A stretch of 64,000 nt of DNA from Salinibacterium sp. M195 (GCF_019443965.1 NZ_CP040814.1:1488001-1552000); one strand, 5' to 3'. Positions 35,285 through 44,329 are shown, counted from the first letter of the stretch. Notes: a model not told the origin generated them from the sequence alone. Numbers and translations are program-made.

Positions 35285-36091
35285 CTAGCGCGCGGACGCG
35301 TTCGAGGCTCGGCTCGCGCGCGCCACAAAAAACAACACCAGCGGTTGTGCGATATTCATTGCGGCCCAGAGGAATTTATAGCGCACGCTCGGGATCGACA
35401 CGGCGCGACCGTGCGCCGCACTGCGCAGGGCAGAACGCACAACGAATTCCGCCTCAAGCCACATCCACTTGGGCGCCATAGCTTCTCGTTCAATTCCCAA
35501 CCGCGCGTGAAAATCGGTGCGAACGAAACCGGGGGCCAGCGCTGTAAAGGTGACTCCGCGACCGCGATAGTGGGCGTTGGCCCAGCGGCTAAAGCTCAAG
35601 GGCCATGCTTTTGCTGCGGCATAGAGCCCGAGCGGTGCCTCGCCGGCAATGCTCGCCACGGTCAGCACTGTGCCCGCGCCGCGAGCGAGCATTCCGCCAA
35701 GCACCGCATGGCTGAGTCTCATCGGAACGGTTGCGAGAAGCTCGAGCATCCGAGCCTCGTCGTCAACCGAGTTCGTGTCGAATTCTTGGGGGAGCCCGTA
35801 GCCGGCGTTGTTGACAAGGTAGGTAATGGGATTTGTTGCTGACTTCAGTCGGTTCTCGACGAGGTCGCGCTCAGTGGTGCTCGTCAGGTCTGCCGAAATC
35901 ACCTCGACGGTAATCCCTGCCGTATCGCGCAGTTCGGCAGCCATGGCTTCGAGGCGAGCACTATTCCGCGCCACCAGAACTACGTCAAAGCCTGAGTGTG
36001 CAAGTTGCCGCGCAAACTCGGCGCCAATGCCGGAGGTCGCTCCGGTGACGAGCGCCGTGCCGGTGGGAGAGCGTGAAGAACGTGTGGCCAT
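35285..36091 (-). CDS. Short-chain dehydrogenase/reductase
   Basis: 268 residues. The nucleotide site TGATSGIG is at 16-23, NNAG at 94-97. The catalytic triad is Ser147, Tyr157 and Lys161 (YAAAK). The C-terminal hydrophobic/amphipathic segment (FLWAAMNIAQPLVLFFVARA) suggests membrane association as in several DltE/YqjQ-like SDRs. Substrate unknown. ATG 36091 lies six bases after a TAGCGT -10 box. Confidence 0.88.
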   Translation of the reverse strand: MATRSSRSPTGTALVTGATSGIGAEFARQLAHSGFDVVLVARNSARLEAMAAELRDTAGITVEVISADLTSTTERDLVENRLKSATNPITYLVNNAGYGLPQEFDTNSVDDEARMLELLATVPMRLSHAVLGGMLARGAGTVLTVASIAGEAPLGLYAAAKAWPLSFSRWANAHYRGRGVTFTALAPGFVRTDFHARLGIEREAMAPKWMWLEAEFVVRSALRSAAHGRAVSIPSVRYKFLWAAMNIAQPLVLFFVARASRASNASAR

Positions 36092-36097
36092 CCCGAA

Positions 36098-36103
36098 ACG
36101 CTA
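36098..36103 (-). promoter_or_regulatory. -10 box TAGCGT, leaderless spacing
   Basis: Minus-strand TAGCGT ends six bases before the ATG at 36091. Confidence 0.5.
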
Positions 36104-36147
36104 TCGTGGCGAACCCGAATGACGGGCGTATGCCGCACGATAGAGGC

Positions 36148-37056
36148 GTGAACCTTCACCATCTTGTGGATACGTTTGCCGCCTATCTTGCGGCCGATCG
36201 CGGATTCAGCGTGCACACCGTGAGGTCCTACCGTTCCGATCTCACTAACCTGGCTGAGTTTGCTATCGAGCGCGGAGCAGTGGGGCCAGACGATCTCGAC
36301 CTCGAGTTGCTGCGGGATTGGCTATGGCACGCTTCGCAAGCCGGGTTGGCTAAATCCACTCTCGCCCGTCGCGCGGCCGCTGCGCGCGGATTCGCCTCCT
36401 GGTTGGAGAAAACCAATCAGGCGACGACGGATGCCGCGGCGCGGCTCAAAGCGCCAAAAGCTGAGCGGCACCTTCCCCGGGTTCTCAATCGCGACCAAAT
36501 GTCCGACATGTTGCAGAGTGTTGCCGCCCGCGCTGCTTCCGACGATCCGGTTGCGTTGCGGGATCAAGCGATAGTGGAGTTGTTGTATGCGTCCGCATTG
36601 CGGGTGAGTGAACTCACGGGCCTGAGCTTGAGTGATGTTGATGATTCACGACTGACCGTGCGGGTGCTGGGCAAGGGGTCCAAGGAGCGCATTGTTCCTT
36701 TTGGCATTCCGGCGCGGCGAGCGATTTCGGAATACGTCGAGAAGGGACGTCCGCAGCTAACGGCGGAAGGTTCCGGTTCGGCCGCACTATTTGTGGGTGC
36801 ACGAGGAAAGCGGCTCACGCCGAGAGCTGTCTATGACGTGATCGCCCACTTGTTGGCTGATGTGCCGGGTTCTGGTGGTTCTGGACCGCACACTCTTCGC
36901 CACACTGCCGCGACCCATCTCTTGGACGGTGGCGCTGATTTGCGTGCGGTGCAGGAGATGCTTGGTCATGCCAGCCTCGGCACTACCCAGCTGTATACGC
37001 ACGTCTCCACGGAACGTTTGCGGGAGAGTTACCGTACGGCGCATCCGCGAGCGTGA
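36148..37056 (+). CDS. xerC: Tyrosine recombinase XerC
   Basis: 302 residues. It resolves chromosome dimers with XerD at dif. An N-terminal SAM-like core-binding domain (about 1-90) precedes the catalytic domain. The residues are Arg152 (ALRVSEL), Lys176 (LGKGSKERIVP), His248 and Arg251 (HTLRHTAATHLL), His274 (LGHASLGTTQ) and nucleophile Tyr283. GTG 36148 was chosen from family alignment and a CACGAT box six bases upstream; ATG 36130 would add six residues. In many actinobacteria xerC lies between dprA and rpsB, as here, so it is not a phage-type integrase. Confidence 0.93.
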   Translation: MNLHHLVDTFAAYLAADRGFSVHTVRSYRSDLTNLAEFAIERGAVGPDDLDLELLRDWLWHASQAGLAKSTLARRAAAARGFASWLEKTNQATTDAAARLKAPKAERHLPRVLNRDQMSDMLQSVAARAASDDPVALRDQAIVELLYASALRVSELTGLSLSDVDDSRLTVRVLGKGSKERIVPFGIPARRAISEYVEKGRPQLTAEGSGSAALFVGARGKRLTPRAVYDVIAHLLADVPGSGGSGPHTLRHTAATHLLDGGADLRAVQEMLGHASLGTTQLYTHVSTERLRESYRTAHPRA

Positions 37057-37113
37057 ATTGCGAACCTCATTCTCGAGCGTACTGAGCTGGTTTGATTGCT
37101 TCTCCGGGTGGCG

Positions 37114-37704
37114 CTATTTCGTGATGGAGGGGAGAACGGGAGGTCCGTCGGTCTGCAATTCGGGTTTCCACGATGATCGCCGCGGTCCGGGAGCATTTGC
37201 GCTCGGTCGGGGGACGGCGGGCTTCGGGGGAGGAACATCGCCTGTTTCTGGCAGCTGGGCGCGGTAAACGGTGACGACTCCGTCGAGGTAGCGCTCGATC
37301 ACGGCTTTTTCGACGTCATCAAAATCGTCGAGTACTCGGTCGATGCCCATGATCATCGGCATCAACGTCGCCATTGCGGTCTCTACGGACCTGGGGTTAG
37401 GCACGACGACGATGCTGCGGCGGTCGGTGGGGTGTTGTTCTCTGGTGACGTGGCCCACACCAATGAGGCGGTCGATAACTCCGGTCACTGCGGCTGTTGA
37501 AATGTTGAGTCGACGGGAGAGATCGGTGGGGGCGAGTGGCCCGTGCATGATCAGGTGTTCCATGGCTTCAAGATCGGTGGCGTTGACCGAGAGTGTGCGA
37601 CCGACGTGCTGTTCGAATTCGTCGCTGGTGTCGAGAATGTCGCGCAACAGTTGGGTTGGCCGTCGCGCTGCAGGACGCTCCGATGCGGGTTGAGTGTGTT
37701 GCAT
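37114..37704 (-). CDS. MarR family transcriptional regulator
   Basis: 196 residues. The winged helix is at about 45-115 (MEHLIMHGPLAPTDLSRRLN, then STAAVTGVIDRLIGVGHVTR and the wing HPTDRRSIVV). After the dimerisation helices the last 45 residues are a Pro/Arg-rich tail unusual for MarR proteins. It is divergent from an MMPL transporter with 75 bases between starts. It therefore probably represses both genes and releases them on binding a small ligand. Convergent with xerC. Confidence 0.9.
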   Translation of the reverse strand: MQHTQPASERPAARRPTQLLRDILDTSDEFEQHVGRTLSVNATDLEAMEHLIMHGPLAPTDLSRRLNISTAAVTGVIDRLIGVGHVTREQHPTDRRSIVVVPNPRSVETAMATLMPMIMGIDRVLDDFDDVEKAVIERYLDGVVTVYRAQLPETGDVPPPKPAVPRPSANAPGPRRSSWKPELQTDGPPVLPSITK

Positions 37705-37711
37705 GTCTATG

Positions 37712-37744
37712 ACTTTACCGGTATGTTCCTAACTTGTCTAATAT
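37712..37744. promoter_or_regulatory. Divergent promoter/operator of marR and the MMPL gene
   Basis: TACCGGTA (37716-37723) is a perfect palindrome. It overlaps the minus-strand -10 box TAAAGT (37712-37717, seven bases before the marR ATG). It also overlaps a plus-strand -35 candidate TTACCG (37715-37720), paired with TAATAT (37739-37744) at an 18-base spacing. TCTAA occurs twice next to the plus -10. The overlap fits autorepression plus control of the transporter. Confidence 0.4.
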
Positions 37745-37779
37745 CTAAGCAACCGAAGCATTTTTTCAGGAGGAGCGCG

Positions 37780-39981
37780 ATGCATCGCCTCAGAACCTTC
37801 ATCACTTCACGACGCACCTCGTGGATCGTATTGGTCAGTGCGCTTGTTGCGGCTGGCGCGATTTTCGCGGCTGGCACGGGAAACGATGAGGGAACATTGC
37901 CCGGCGTCGGCTTGCCAGACTCCGCCGAGTCCGCCCAAGCCGCTGCGGCCGCAGAAACGTTGCCGGGAGCAGATTCCACAGTCGCGCTGTTGGTATTCAG
38001 CCGCGGCGGCGACGCTCTCACTGATGCTGACACCGAGGCCGTGGCATCCGCCGCTGGCGCCCTCAGCGACTACTCCGCGGAAGGCTTCGTTCCGCCGCCC
38101 ACGTTCTCCGATGACGAAACGACCGCGCTCGTGACGGTTCCGCTCGATAAGCTCTCCGAAGCTGGGGCGCAGGCTGATCGCGCCGACGAAATTCGCGAGA
38201 CGGCAAACGCGGATCTCCCTGCCGGTCTCACGGCGCTCCTCAGCGGCCCAGAGGGCTTCGCTGTTGACATCGCTGCGGTCTTCGAAGGTGCTGACTTTAC
38301 GCTACTGCTAACGACAGTCATCGTCGTTGCCGTTCTACTCCTGATCACGTACCGCAGCCCCTGGCTGTGGCTCGTGCCCCTCGTCGTCGTTGGCACCGCT
38401 GACGGTCTCGCCGGGATCGTCGCCGCCAGAGTCGCCGCGCTCGCGGGCATCCAGTTGGATGCCTCGGTCACGGGGATCCTCTCTGTTCTCGTTTTCGGTG
38501 CCGGCACTAACTACGCACTGCTCCTCATCGCTCGCTATCGCGACGAACTGCGGCTCGTCGAGGATCGTCGTGAAGCAATGTCTCGTGCGCTGCGCGGCGC
38601 CGGCCCGGCCATCATCGCCAGTGGAAGCACCGTTGTTCTCGCCCTCCTCACTCTGGTATTTGCAGAACTGCAGGGGAACCGGGCTCTCGGAATCGCCTGT
38701 GCGACCGGTGTTGTGATCGCGATGATCTTCGCTCTCGTTGTGCTGCCGGCCGCCCTTGTGCTCTTTGGTCGTGGGCTGTTCTGGCCGTATATCCCCAAGT
38801 TCGGCTCCGAGGGCAGCGCTGAACGCGGTGTCTGGCACAAGCTGGGGGTGCTCGTTTCCCGCAAGCCCGTTGCCGTCGCGATTCTGGGCGCGGTCATTCT
38901 TGGCGCTCTCTCCCTTGGCGTCCCTCAGATCAAGATTGGGCTCTCGCAGACCGAGAGCTTCACCCAGGTTCCTGAAGCAGTTCAGGGACAAGACATCATC
39001 GCGGATGCGTTCCCGGCGGGTAGCGGTTCTCCCGCATCCGTCATAGTGAACTCAGATTTCGCGGAGGAGGTTGCTCAAGCGGCCGAGGGCGTCAACGGTG
39101 TCGACTCGGTGCGCATCGGTGAAAGCACCGACACGATTACTCAGCTCACTGTGGTGTTGGATGACGCCGCCGAGACCGAGGCATCGTTCGCCGCCATTGA
39201 GGCGCTTCGCTCGGAGCTGTCGGCCATCGACGGCGCCGACGCGCTCGTGGGAGGTCTGGATGCCCAAGCTCTTGACGTTGAGCGGGCTCAACAGTCAGAT
39301 CAGGATCTGGTGATCCCGCTCATCCTGGGGCTGGTCTTCATCGTGCTTGTGCTCCTGCTGCGGTCGCTGCTTGCGCCTATTCTGCTGTTGCTGACGGTAG
39401 TGGCCTCGTTCTTCGCCAGCTTGGGAGCAAGCTGGTTGCTCTTTGAGTCTGTATTCGGTTTTCCTGCGATTGATACGAATGTGGTCTTGTTCGCGTTCCT
39501 CTTCCTCGTTGCGCTCGGTGTCGACTACAACATTTTCTTGGTGACGCGAGCGCGAGAAGAGGCGGTCGAGCACGGCACACGAGCAGGAATGATCCGAGCG
39601 CTGTCGTCGACCGGTGGAGTGATCACCAGCGCCGGTATTTTGCTTGCGGCGGTGTTCGCGGTGCTCGGAGTGCTGCCGCTCATCACGCTCACTCAAATCG
39701 GAATTATCGTCTGCATTGGTGTGCTGCTCGATACCCTCCTTGTTCGCACTGTGATTGTGCCGTCGCTCGCGTTTATTGCTGGCGAGAAGTTCTGGTGGCC
39801 GGGTCGTGTGATCTCCGTTGGCGCCGAAGTGCGCACTCCGCAGCATGCTGCAGGTCAGCACGCCGCGGCCAAGCATTCGACGCCGAAAACGACTCCCGGC
39901 TCGGAGGCGGGCGCATCGCAGAGCGTCGAGAAGACGGCGGAAGGCGAACCACATCACGCTAAGCACAGCGTCGATCGCTAG
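37780..39981 (+). CDS. MMPL family (RND superfamily) transporter
   Basis: 733 residues. Two repeats, each with one N-terminal span, a periplasmic domain and five further spans, are visible (first cluster about 170-350, second about 505-680). LVFGAGTNYALLLIARYRDEL and FLVALGVDYNIFLVTRAREE carry the MMPL/SSD-type signatures. AGGAGG lies six bases before ATG 37780. Substrates in this family range from lipids to antibiotics; the MarR partner suggests drug or fatty-acid export. The C-terminal 45 residues are rich in His (HAAGQHAAAKH, EPHHAKH). Confidence 0.9.
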   Translation: MHRLRTFITSRRTSWIVLVSALVAAGAIFAAGTGNDEGTLPGVGLPDSAESAQAAAAAETLPGADSTVALLVFSRGGDALTDADTEAVASAAGALSDYSAEGFVPPPTFSDDETTALVTVPLDKLSEAGAQADRADEIRETANADLPAGLTALLSGPEGFAVDIAAVFEGADFTLLLTTVIVVAVLLLITYRSPWLWLVPLVVVGTADGLAGIVAARVAALAGIQLDASVTGILSVLVFGAGTNYALLLIARYRDELRLVEDRREAMSRALRGAGPAIIASGSTVVLALLTLVFAELQGNRALGIACATGVVIAMIFALVVLPAALVLFGRGLFWPYIPKFGSEGSAERGVWHKLGVLVSRKPVAVAILGAVILGALSLGVPQIKIGLSQTESFTQVPEAVQGQDIIADAFPAGSGSPASVIVNSDFAEEVAQAAEGVNGVDSVRIGESTDTITQLTVVLDDAAETEASFAAIEALRSELSAIDGADALVGGLDAQALDVERAQQSDQDLVIPLILGLVFIVLVLLLRSLLAPILLLLTVVASFFASLGASWLLFESVFGFPAIDTNVVLFAFLFLVALGVDYNIFLVTRAREEAVEHGTRAGMIRALSSTGGVITSAGILLAAVFAVLGVLPLITLTQIGIIVCIGVLLDTLLVRTVIVPSLAFIAGEKFWWPGRVISVGAEVRTPQHAAGQHAAAKHSTPKTTPGSEAGASQSVEKTAEGEPHHAKHSVDR

Positions 39982-40040
39982 CGGTTTGTCGGCGCGGATC
40001 GCTGGCACAGAGTGCGGCTTAGGTGAGCTGCACCCGCGCG

Positions 40041-40616
40041 TCATAGTTCACGCGTTGGCAGCAGGATGGCCCGCGGTATGCCACCCAGATAGATGAGCGG
40101 TGATACGTATTCTCCATCGAGTCGTACGCCCAAGTGCAGGCAGGGCCGCGCGCAGTGGCCAGCCTGCAGTTGGCCGACCACTTCGCCGCGCACGACGACA
40201 TCGCCGCGAGCCAGTGTGGTGGTCACTGGCTCGTAGCTGGTGATGAATCCGCCCGGATGCCGAATCGAAAGTACGGGCCGGTCGACAACAGTGCCGGCGA
40301 AGTGCACAATCCCGTCGCTGGGCGCCCGCACGTCGCTGCTCGAGCCACTATCGATATCGATTCCCCGATGCCCCGCTGAATATGGCGTTTCTGGGGCGAG
40401 GTACGGGCGAATAATGGGATGCGGGGGCGCGACTGGCCAATCCCACGGCGTCGAGATCGTGACTTCCGCTTCGGTGAACGCGAGGGTGGGGGCTCGATCG
40501 CGTGCGCCGTAAGGAGCTGTTGTTGTTGTAGTGGCCGCCGACACAGCGTGCGGTTCTGCCACGCTGAGTGGAAGCACGGTTAGCGCAATAAAGAGTCGAA
40601 TGTCAGCTCGAAGCAT
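40041..40616 (-). CDS. Secreted M23-family peptidoglycan peptidase
   Basis: 191 residues. A signal peptide (about 1-27, ending AVSA) is followed by a lysostaphin-like domain with HRGIDIDSG (first His and Asp ligands) and HCARPCLHLGVRLDG (HxH-type ligands, the second His replaced so that LHLGVR stands for the usual LHFE). It is expected to cut or bind peptide cross-links in the wall. ATG 40616 was chosen because it opens the signal peptide. Convergent with the MMPL gene, divergent from rpsB. This is the same position M23 proteins have next to rpsB in many actinobacteria. Confidence 0.85.
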   Translation of the reverse strand: MLRADIRLFIALTVLPLSVAEPHAVSAATTTTTAPYGARDRAPTLAFTEAEVTISTPWDWPVAPPHPIIRPYLAPETPYSAGHRGIDIDSGSSSDVRAPSDGIVHFAGTVVDRPVLSIRHPGGFITSYEPVTTTLARGDVVVRGEVVGQLQAGHCARPCLHLGVRLDGEYVSPLIYLGGIPRAILLPTREL

Positions 40617-40707
40617 CCCGCAACTATCAATGAATACACGATGTGGCGGTCGAGAAAACGAACATTCGGGGAGGGGCGAGCTTGGTGATGAAGTTGTGGG
40701 GGAGCGA

Positions 40708-40716
40708 TGGTATGAT
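40708..40716 (+). promoter_or_regulatory. Extended -10 promoter TGG-TATGAT of rpsB
   Basis: TATGAT (40711-40716) with an upstream TGG gives an extended -10. No good -35 is at 17-18 bases. The start is expected near 40723, about 215 bases before the rpsB ATG. Confidence 0.55.
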
Positions 40717-40722
40717 TTTGGC

Positions 40723-40937
40723 AGCACCGCGTGTATTCGCGGTGACTACGCGTGCCCCGTTGCCGTACAACTACGGCAACACACGGCCGCTATCTCCACT
40801 CAGTCCCCTCTCGTGCAGCACTGCGAAAGGGGCGGAGGTATGCCCGGGCACCAGGATTCGCGCCGACCGGTAGCGAGTATTAACTGAGAAGGCCATTGCC
40901 GCCACGCGCGCCAGTGAGCCAGAAAAGGAGAACGGCC
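40723..40937 (+). promoter_or_regulatory. Long structured 5' leader of rpsB-tsf
   Basis: This accounts for most of the 321-base gap 40617-40937. Three hairpins are visible: ACCGCG/CGCGGT (40726-40731 with 40738-40743), GTTGCCGTA/TACGGCAAC with CAAC loop (40759-40767 with 40772-40780, perfect nine base pairs), and CCCCTCTCG/CGAAAGGGG (40805-40813 with 40824-40832, one mismatch). AAGGAG at 40925-40930 is the ribosome-binding site. A role in autogenous control by S2 is inferred from position only. Confidence 0.45.
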
Positions 40938-41951
40938 ATGGCCGTCGTAACCATCCGCGAGCTGCTTGACAGCGGCGTACACTTCGGACACCAGACTCGT
41001 CGTTGGAACCCGAAAATGAAGCGCTTCATTCTTACCGAGCGCTCGGGCAGCCACATCATTGACCTTCAGCAGTCGCTGGGTCACATCGACGCAGTTTATG
41101 ACTACGTCAAGGAGACCGTCGCCCACGGCGGAACCATTCTCTTCGTCGGTACCAAGAAGCAGGCACAGGGCACCATTGCTGAGCAGGCACTGCGCGTAGG
41201 CCAGCCCTACGTCAACCAGCGCTGGCTCGGTGGACTCCTCACCAACTTCCAGACGGTTTCCAAGCGTCTTGCACGCATGAAGGAACTCGAAGAGGTTGAC
41301 TTCGATGACACCACACGTGGTTTCACCAAGAAGGAACTGCTCATTCAGAAGCGCGAGCTGACGAAGCTGCAGAAGAGCCTCGGTGGTATCCGTAACCTCA
41401 CGAAGACCCCTTCGGCGATCTGGATCGTTGACACCAAGAAGGAGCACCTCGCCATTGACGAGGCTCACAAGCTTGGTATCCCCGTCATCGCGATCCTCGA
41501 CACGAACTGCGACCCTGACGACGTTGCGTACCCGATCCCGGGTAACGACGACGCCATCCGTTCAGTAGGTCTCCTCACGCGCATCGTTGCTGACGCTGCT
41601 GCTGAGGGCCTCATCCAGCGTCACCAGAAGCCAGAAGAGGGCAAAGAAGTAGAGCCCATGGCCGCTTGGGAAGCTGAGCTTCTCGGCCAGGCAGACGCCG
41701 ACGCTGCAGCGCCAAAGGCCGAAGAGCCCGCTAAGGCTGAGAAGGCTGAAGCTCCCGCGAAGGCTGAGAAGGCTGAAGCTCCTGTTGAAGCTGACAAGGC
41801 TGAAAAGCCCGTCAAGGCTGACGCTCCGGCAAAGGCTGAGAAGCCCGCCAAGGAAGACAAGGACGAAGCAAAGGCCGCAAAGCCTGCTGCTAAGCCCGCC
41901 GCAAAGAAGCCCGCTGCGAAGGCTGCTGACGCAGCCGACGACAAGAAGTAA
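40938..41951 (+). CDS. rpsB: 30S ribosomal protein S2
   Basis: 337 residues. The S2 core (1-245) has [20 protein letters not shown], the [12 protein letters not shown] helix and [12 protein letters not shown]. The last 90 residues are a Lys/Ala/Glu/Pro-rich tail with repeated KAEKAEAP units, of a kind known in other actinobacterial S2 proteins and probably disordered. ATG 40938 follows AAGGAG. tsf follows after 12 bases, the universal rpsB-tsf pair. Confidence 0.98.
   Translation: MAVVTIRELLDSGVHFGHQTRRWNPKMKRFILTERSGSHIIDLQQSLGHIDAVYDYVKETVAHGGTILFVGTKKQAQGTIAEQALRVGQPYVNQRWLGGLLTNFQTVSKRLARMKELEEVDFDDTTRGFTKKELLIQKRELTKLQKSLGGIRNLTKTPSAIWIVDTKKEHLAIDEAHKLGIPVIAILDTNCDPDDVAYPIPGNDDAIRSVGLLTRIVADAAAEGLIQRHQKPEEGKEVEPMAAWEAELLGQADADAAAPKAEEPAKAEKAEAPAKAEKAEAPVEADKAEKPVKADAPAKAEKPAKEDKDEAKAAKPAAKPAAKKPAAKAADAADDKK
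41733..41786 (+). repeat. Two 27-base tandem copies in the rpsB tail
   Basis: The first 23 bases of each copy (from AAGGCTGAGAAGG) are identical at 41733 and 41760. They encode KAEKAEAPA and KAEKAEAPV. The repeat can expand or contract in frame. Confidence 0.7.
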
Positions 41952-41963
41952 GGATTCGAAACC

Positions 41964-42791
41964 ATGGCAGACTTTCGCCTCGAAGACCTCAAGACCCTGC
42001 GCGAGCGCCTCGGCACCGGCATGGTTGAAACCAAGAACGCACTCGTAGAAGCTGGTGGTGACCTCGAAAAGGCCACCGAGCTTCTCCGTCTGCGCGGCGC
42101 CAAAAGCAACGCGAAGCGTTCGGACCGTTCCACGAGTGAGGGCCTCATCGCCGCACACTCGTCTGGTGCAATCTCTACGATCATCGAGCTCGCATGCGAG
42201 ACCGACTTCGTTGCAAAGAGTGACAAGTTCGTAGCTCTCGGCGAGGCTGTTGCTGCTGCCGTTGCTGAAGCTGGCGCGTCGACCGTTGAGGAAGGCCTTG
42301 CGGCATCCGCAGGATCATCAACTGTTGCTCAGCTCATCGACGACGAAGCCGCTATTCTCGGTGAGAAGTTCGAACTGCGTCGTCTGGCCAAGCTTGAGGG
42401 CGACTCGTTCGAGGTCTACATGCACCGCACCAACAAAGACCTGCCTCCGCAGGTTGGCGTTGTTCTTGCCTACACGGGTGATGACGCAGAGACTGCTCGT
42501 GGAATCGCGCAGCACATCTCGTTCGCTGCGCCCACGTACCTCTCGCGCGAAGGTGTTCCGGCAGATGATGTCGAGAACGAGCGTCGCATCGTTGAGGAAA
42601 TCAGTCGCGGAGAGGGCAAGCCTGACGCTGCTCTCCCCAAGATCGTCGAAGGCCGTCTCGGCGCGTTCTTCAAGCAGGTTGCTCTGCTTGACCAGGACTA
42701 CGCTCGCGACAACAAGTTGTCGATTGCCAAGGTTGCCGCTGAAGCGGGCATCACCATCACTGGTTTTGCACGTTTCAAGGTAGGCGCGTAA
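41964..42791 (+). CDS. tsf: Elongation factor Ts
   Basis: 275 residues. It exchanges GDP for GTP on EF-Tu. The N-terminal UBA-like domain has LRERLGTGMVETKNALVEAG, and SGAISTIIELACETDFVAKS holds the EF-Tu-contacting TDFV motif (about residues 80-83). Two dimerisation subdomains follow. It is 12 bases behind rpsB and ends in a terminator. Confidence 0.98.
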   Translation: MADFRLEDLKTLRERLGTGMVETKNALVEAGGDLEKATELLRLRGAKSNAKRSDRSTSEGLIAAHSSGAISTIIELACETDFVAKSDKFVALGEAVAAAVAEAGASTVEEGLAASAGSSTVAQLIDDEAAILGEKFELRRLAKLEGDSFEVYMHRTNKDLPPQVGVVLAYTGDDAETARGIAQHISFAAPTYLSREGVPADDVENERRIVEEISRGEGKPDAALPKIVEGRLGAFFKQVALLDQDYARDNKLSIAKVAAEAGITITGFARFKVGA

Positions 42792-42805
42792 CACACACGC
42801 TAATG

Positions 42806-42835
42806 AAGGCCCGGGGCTCAGTTGCTTCGGGCCTT
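42806..42835 (+). terminator. Terminator of rpsB-tsf
   Basis: AAGGCCCG (42806-42813) pairs with CGGGCCTT (42828-42835), extendable by G-T pairs, followed by TAGTGTG. It starts 14 bases after the tsf stop. Confidence 0.8.
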
Positions 42836-42921
42836 TAGTGTGCCGGGACCAAATGCGGGTGCTGAGAAGCGAGCTTGCGGCGAATGTGCTGTGTGCCGGT
42901 GCCGAACGTGGCTCGAACCCA

Positions 42922-42927
42922 TAGCCT
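42922..42927 (+). promoter_or_regulatory. -10 box TAGCCT upstream of pyrH
   Basis: TAGCCT ends seven bases before ATG 42935, which opens a nine-codon ORF, and 30 bases before the pyrH ATG. Confidence 0.4.
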
Positions 42928-42934
42928 GTACATG

Positions 42935-42961
42935 ATGACCACGAAGGAAAGAAGACGATGA
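42935..42961 (+). CDS. Possible leader peptide MTTKERRR
   Basis: ATG ACC ACG AAG GAA AGA AGA CGA TGA. The TGA overlaps the pyrH ATG as ATGA. A -10 box seven bases upstream would make this ORF leaderless. The three arginine codons include two AGA, rare in this GC-rich genome. The pyrH ribosome-binding site GGAAAG (42946-42951) lies inside it. Translation through it could therefore control pyrH initiation. No protein evidence is available from the sequence. Confidence 0.3.
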   Translation: MTTKERRR

Positions 42962-43671
42962 CAACACAACGCAAACGCCGGGTGCTGCTGAAACTTTCGG
43001 GAGAAGCTTTTGGTGGTGGACAACTTGGCGTAAATCCTGATGTTGTTTCCTCGCTCGCGAAGGAGATCGCTGCGGCGGCCGCTGACGTTGAAATCGCGAT
43101 CGTTGTTGGTGGAGGAAACTTCTTCCGTGGTGCTGAACTAAGTCAGCGCGGCATGGACCGCGGCCGCGCCGACTACATGGGCATGCTCGGCACCGTCATG
43201 AACGCTCTCGCCCTTCAAGATTTCTTGGAGCAGGCAGGCACCGCCACTCGTGTTCAGTCGGCAATTGCTATGACCCAAGTCGCGGAACCGTATATTCCTT
43301 TGCGTGCCGAACGGCACCTTGAAAAAGGTCGCGTAGTGATTTTCGGTGCTGGTGCCGGCCTGCCCTACTTCTCTACCGATACCGTTGCAGCACAGCGTGC
43401 ACTCGAAATCGGTGCAGAAGAAGTGTTGGTGGCGAAAAACGGCGTCGATGGAGTCTACGACTCGGATCCCCGGAGTAACCCGGATGCCCGCAAGCTCGAA
43501 TCCATCAGTTTTCAAGACGCCCTTGTTCAGGGCCTCAAAGTTGTCGACTCAACAGCATTCAGCCTGTGCATGGACAACTCGATGCCGATGCTGGTGTTTG
43601 GCATGGAACCGAAAGGCAATCTCACCCGCGCCATTGTGGGAGAGCAAATCGGTACACGCGTGCACGGCTAG
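42958..43671 (+). CDS. pyrH: UMP kinase
   Basis: 237 residues, amino-acid-kinase fold. It phosphorylates UMP to UDP. The [16 protein letters not shown] terminus, [31 protein letters not shown], and [19 protein letters not shown] are diagnostic of bacterial PyrH, which is hexameric and GTP-activated. A GGAAAG lies six bases before ATG 42958. frr follows 106 bases later. Confidence 0.97.
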   Translation: MTTQRKRRVLLKLSGEAFGGGQLGVNPDVVSSLAKEIAAAAADVEIAIVVGGGNFFRGAELSQRGMDRGRADYMGMLGTVMNALALQDFLEQAGTATRVQSAIAMTQVAEPYIPLRAERHLEKGRVVIFGAGAGLPYFSTDTVAAQRALEIGAEEVLVAKNGVDGVYDSDPRSNPDARKLESISFQDALVQGLKVVDSTAFSLCMDNSMPMLVFGMEPKGNLTRAIVGEQIGTRVHG

Positions 43672-43777
43672 CGTGCGCTGCCACTAACTGCCAATACGCA
43701 AAAAGAACCACGAGCGTCTACGCGCTGCGGTTGAGAAGACTGCACGCTAAACTCGGGTGAGACTAAGAGGAGTGCCA

Positions 43778-44329
43778 GTGATCAGTGATGTTCTAGCCGA
43801 GGCTAGCGAAAAGATGAACAAGGCAGTGGATGCTGCCAAAGACGACTTCGGTACCGTGCGCACTGGCCGTGCCAACCCAGCGCTTTTCCAAAAGGTGCTC
43901 GTGGACTACTACGGAACCCCGACGCCATTGCAGCAGCTCGCGTCGATGGTCAATCAGGAAGCGCGCACGCTTCTCATCACGCCATTCGATAAGTCCGCGC
44001 TTAAGGACATTGAGAAGGCAATTGCGGGTGCCCACCACCTCGGCGCCAGCGTTGGCAACGACGGTAGTGTCATCCGTGCCACTCTTCCCGAGCTGACTGA
44101 GGAGCGTCGCAAGGAGTTCGTCAAGATTGTCCGCGACAAGGCCGAGCAGGCTCGGGTTTCGCTGCGCAATGTGCGCCGCAAGGCTAAGGATGACCTGGAT
44201 GCTCTCACCGAGGTCGGCGAAGATGAAGTCGCACGCGCAGAGAAAGAACTCGAAGCGAGCACGAAGGCTCACGTAGACGCCATCGATGACGCTCTCAAGC
44301 GCAAAGAATCCGAGTTGCTCGAGGTCTAA
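43778..44329 (+). CDS. frr: Ribosome recycling factor
   Basis: 183 residues, the normal length. It splits post-termination ribosomes with EF-G. The segments [28 protein letters not shown] and [20 protein letters not shown] are canonical, and the three-helix bundle closes with [23 protein letters not shown] 43778 was chosen because AGAGGAG (43766-43772) stands five bases upstream. A GTG at 43757 would place that site inside the gene. The stop overlaps the cdsA start (TAATG). Confidence 0.96.
   Translation: MISDVLAEASEKMNKAVDAAKDDFGTVRTGRANPALFQKVLVDYYGTPTPLQQLASMVNQEARTLLITPFDKSALKDIEKAIAGAHHLGASVGNDGSVIRATLPELTEERRKEFVKIVRDKAEQARVSLRNVRRKAKDDLDALTEVGEDEVARAEKELEASTKAHVDAIDDALKRKESELLEV

Noticed and set aside
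36148..37056. Phage-type integrase
   Set aside because: The recombinase is full-length XerC in its usual context, with no att repeats, tRNA or phage genes nearby.
39295..40044. 249-codon minus-strand frame under the MMPL gene
   Set aside because: Arg/Gln/Glu-rich composition is the antisense of hydrophobic codons in MMPL.
41733..41786. Repeat in rpsB as mobile or recombination element
   Set aside because: It is an in-frame low-complexity Lys/Ala/Glu repeat typical of ribosomal protein tails in this group.
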